Positions 61,912-64,000 of a DNA stretch of 64,000 nt are shown here, one piece after another (the stretch's first letter is position 1; every line of letters begins with the position of its first letter). The translations under genes were made by a program, and so were the position numbers. The notes under the pieces are model-generated. The model searched no databases. It saw nothing but the letters and a program-made list of their open reading frames with translations, and was not told where the DNA came from. Source of the DNA: Pseudemcibacter aquimaris (GTDB lineage: Bacteria > Pseudomonadota > Alphaproteobacteria > Sphingomonadales > Emcibacteraceae); contig NZ_CP079800.1 of NCBI RefSeq assembly GCF_028869115.1, forward strand, positions 62,001-126,000, read 5' to 3'.

Positions 61912-63693
61912 TATTTCCAGCTCTAAAAGCTCTTCTTCTTTTTCTTCTAACTGTAAGGTTAACTTTTCTAGCTCCGCGGAACATTTATTAAAAAGTTCTG
62001 GGTCTTTATTATAAAAATCTGGTTCGGAGATTTTTTCTTCAAACATTTTAATGTTTTTTTCAATTTTCGCGATTTCTTTTGGCAGATTTTCCAGCGCGAA
62101 TTTATGTTTGTAACTTATTTTTTTCGCGGGTGCTTTTTCCGTCGGTTGTTCCGGCTTTTTCTCTTTTGGTTTTGCCGCTGTTTTTACAGAGGCATCTTTC
62201 CTGTTTTTACGTTGCCTGACATAATCGCTATATCCACCCGGATATTCAATTACGTCACCATTTCCTTCCATCACGATGGTGGATGTGACAAGGCGGTCAA
62301 GAAAATCACGGTCATGGCTGACCAGCAAAAGCGTGCCGTTATATTCACTAAGGACATCTTGTAATAAATCAAGCGTATCCATATCAAGGTCGTTGGTAGG
62401 TTCATCAAGGATCAAAAGATTGGTTGGCTGCGCCAGTGTTTTGGCAAGCAGTAACCTGTTTCGTTCCCCACCGGATAATGACCCGACAGGGCTGTGGGCT
62501 TGTGACGCATCAAAAAGGAAATCTTTAATATAGGATATAATATGTTTTGAATGACCACGAACCATAATATGATCGCTGCCATCGCTTAAGGTTTCCCATA
62601 CGGTATCTGTATCCTTGATCAATGTTCTGTTTTGATCAAGATATGTCGCTTCCAGATTTGTGCCGAGCTTCACGCGGCCCTGATCAGGGTCCAAATCACC
62701 GGTCAGAATTTTTAAAAGTGTCGATTTACCCGCACCATTTGGGCCGATAATGCCAACACGGTCACCCCGTAATATTTTGGTGTTAAAGTTTTTAAGGATC
62801 ACCTTATCATCATAGGATTTATATACTTTGTGCGCTTCGATGACTTTTTTACCGGATGTTTTATCGGTTTCTGTGGATAATTTTACGGTACCTTGTACGG
62901 CGATCTGCTGTTCACGTTGATGACGTAATTCCCAAAGCCTGCGCATCCGGCCCATATTACGTTTTCGTCTTGCGGTGATGCCTTTATGGGACCAATCAGT
63001 TTCCTTGGCGATTAATTTATCAAGCTTTTCTTTCTCGGCTGTTTCCTGTTCAAGGATCGTGTTTGACCATTCTTCAAAATGGGCAAATCCTTTATCCAGT
63101 CTTCTGACCAGTCCACGGTCGAGCCAGAATGTCGTATTGGTCAGGTTATTCAAAAATGTTCTATCATGACTGATGAGAACCAGCGCGCCACGCCATGATT
63201 TTAACTTGCTCTCCAGCCATTCAATGGTGGCGATATCAAGATGGTTTGTTGGCTCGTCCAATAATAATATGTCGGTTTCACTGATCAGCGCTCTTGCGAT
63301 GGCGGCGCGTCTTTTTTCACCGCCGGACATATTCGCCGTTTCCATTTTGCCTTCAAGGCCAATTTCAGCAAGGATGATATCCGCTTGGAAATGATCATGT
63401 TCTGAACTATGGACAAGGCCGCTAATCACATAATCATGGGCTGTTTTATAACGGCTTAAATCAGGATCCTGTTCCAGATAAGTAACATGGGTACCGGGTT
63501 TTACAAATCGTTCACCGCTATCAAATTCAACGGAACCATGAATGATTTTCATCAGTGTTGATTTACCGGCACCGTTACGGCCCACTAGTGAAATACGGTC
63601 TGTTTCCCCAATAGATAGCTCAACCCCGCGAAAGAGAGGGTCGGGACCATACCGTAAGGCCATATCGGTTAATGTCAGTAGTGGCGGCGCCAT
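61891..63693 (-). CDS. ABC-F family ATPase, Uup-like
   Basis: ABC-F proteins act on ribosomes or translation rather than transport. The 600-residue protein has two ABC domains and no membrane segments. Walker A sites are GRNGAGKSTLMKI (about 38) and GPNGAGKSTLLKI. Signatures are MSGGEKRRAAIARAL and LSGGERNRLLLAKTL, with Walker B LLLDEPTNHLD and LILDEPTNDLD. An interdomain linker of charged helices and a C-terminal coiled coil (about 525-600, LEKLTLQLEEKEEELLELEI) match Uup, which binds DNA and ribosomes and affects transposon excision in E. coli. Confidence 0.93.
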   Translation of the reverse strand: MAPPLLTLTDMALRYGPDPLFRGVELSIGETDRISLVGRNGAGKSTLMKIIHGSVEFDSGERFVKPGTHVTYLEQDPDLSRYKTAHDYVISGLVHSSEHDHFQADIILAEIGLEGKMETANMSGGEKRRAAIARALISETDILLLDEPTNHLDIATIEWLESKLKSWRGALVLISHDRTFLNNLTNTTFWLDRGLVRRLDKGFAHFEEWSNTILEQETAEKEKLDKLIAKETDWSHKGITARRKRNMGRMRRLWELRHQREQQIAVQGTVKLSTETDKTSGKKVIEAHKVYKSYDDKVILKNFNTKILRGDRVGIIGPNGAGKSTLLKILTGDLDPDQGRVKLGTNLEATYLDQNRTLIKDTDTVWETLSDGSDHIMVRGHSKHIISYIKDFLFDASQAHSPVGSLSGGERNRLLLAKTLAQPTNLLILDEPTNDLDMDTLDLLQDVLSEYNGTLLLVSHDRDFLDRLVTSTIVMEGNGDVIEYPGGYSDYVRQRKNRKDASVKTAAKPKEKKPEQPTEKAPAKKISYKHKFALENLPKEIAKIEKNIKMFEEKISEPDFYNKDPELFNKCSAELEKLTLQLEEKEEELLELEIMMEELE

Positions 63694-63826
63694 ATTTTTG
63701 TTTCCTGATGATTAGTTTTTATGCCAATAACATAAATGTGATATGCTGTTAATAGCGCAGAACATATTTTAGACATATATAAAAAATACTAGTTTAAAAG
63801 TAAGCGATAATAAATCAGGTAATGAC

Positions 63827-64000
63827 ATGTTAATCAAATCCAGAAATTCTTGGGACATAACAGAAAATCAAGTAACCACAATGGCCGAGTATAAAACCCG
63901 TCGTGATTTTATTAAGGCGGCCGGTATCGTTGGTGCTGGCGTTGCAGGATCGATGTTGATGCCCGGTATGGCACAATCAAAAACATTAAATGCCGCGGCA
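63827..64000 (+). CDS. msrP: Protein-methionine-sulfoxide reductase catalytic subunit MsrP (5' part)
   Basis: Only the first 58 codons are present; the gene runs off the window. The start MLIKSRNSWDITENQVTTMA and the following twin-arginine signal (YKTRRDFIKAAGIVGAGVAG, ending MPGMAQS) match MsrP/YedY, the periplasmic molybdopterin enzyme that repairs oxidised methionine. Its partner MsrQ would be expected downstream. ATG 63827 is the only reasonable start; the ATG five bases earlier meets a stop at once. Confidence 0.85.
   Translation, partial: MLIKSRNSWDITENQVTTMAEYKTRRDFIKAAGIVGAGVAGSMLMPGMAQSKTLNAAA

Noticed and set aside
1-64000. CRISPR arrays, insertion sequences, prophage, integrase or attachment sites, tRNA or rRNA genes
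   Set aside because: I saw no spaced direct repeats, transposase or integrase motifs, tRNA T-arm patterns at gene ends, or rRNA-like sequence. Gene order is housekeeping-like throughout.

Overview
The window is ordinary bacterial chromosome, densely packed on both strands and fairly AT-rich. The gene set points to an alphaproteobacterium. Evidence includes a CcmH-CcmI pair beside YciB-FtsY-MtaB, a DUF3576 lipoprotein followed by leuS-lptE-holA, sdhCDAB, and ffh-rpsP-rimM-trmD-rplS-leuCDB-asd. A large TIGR01782-type TonB receptor, several secreted peptidases and a POT peptide permease suggest a free-living, probably marine, protein-degrading heterotroph. An Emcibacterales/Kordiimonadales-like lineage is a guess from gene content only. 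I see no tRNA, rRNA, CRISPR array, insertion sequence, prophage or pseudogene.

Layout. 1-5.0 kb: end of a cytochrome c maturation operon, a small unknown gene, then yciB, ftsY and mtaB on the minus strand. 5.0-7.2 kb: a DASS transporter and a small outer-membrane barrel. 7.4-15.4 kb: a housekeeping run of SRP, ribosome and tRNA-modification genes, then leucine biosynthesis and asd. 15.5-19.3 kb: NIPSNAP protein and succinate dehydrogenase (minus). 19.4-25.8 kb: a lipidated oligopeptidase B, an M28 peptidase, a thioesterase, PLPBP, a ThiE-like protein and an orphan barrel. 26-30.7 kb: DUF3576-leuS-lptE-holA. 30.8-33.4 kb: first IorAB-type molybdoenzyme. 33.6-36.1 kb: sodium:amino-acid symporter and FAD oxidoreductase. 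36.1-43.9 kb: complete histidine utilisation cluster (hutI, hutF, hutC, hutU, hutH, hutG, plus an unknown gene). 44-47.4 kb: CHASE4-like histidine kinase, stand-alone RAM protein, hemN with an FNR-type box. 47.4-49 kb: MarR regulator divergent from fumarylacetoacetase. 49-54.1 kb: LytS/LytTR two-component pair followed by a second IorAB molybdoenzyme and a DoxX-like protein. 54.1-57.7 kb: M14 carboxypeptidase, POT permease and an iodotyrosine-deiodinase-like flavoprotein. 57.9-61.9 kb: TonB receptor plus beta-propeller phytase. 61.9 kb to end: ABC-F ATPase and the start of msrP.

How parts work together. Three local regulatory circuits can be read from the DNA. (1) HutC: three near-identical CTTGTATATACAAG-type palindromes sit before hutI/hutF, hutC and hutU, and the last overlaps the hutU ribosome-binding region. 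(2) LytTR: two 13-bp direct repeats 21 bp apart, matching the LytTR/AlgR half-site, lie between the response-regulator gene and the second IorAB operon. (3) MarR: an 18-bp imperfect palindrome in the marR/fumarylacetoacetase intergenic region recurs with 16/18 identity in front of the deiodinase-like gene 10 kb away. That gene keeps the Glu-Tyr-Lys lid triad of iodotyrosine deiodinase at exact spacing. Circuit (3) suggests a previously undescribed tyrosine/halotyrosine catabolic regulon and is the most interesting hypothesis here.

Other notable structures are a 14-bp perfect hairpin that buries the Shine-Dalgarno sequence of the M28 peptidase, and a four-arm attenuator-like structure between rplS and leuC.
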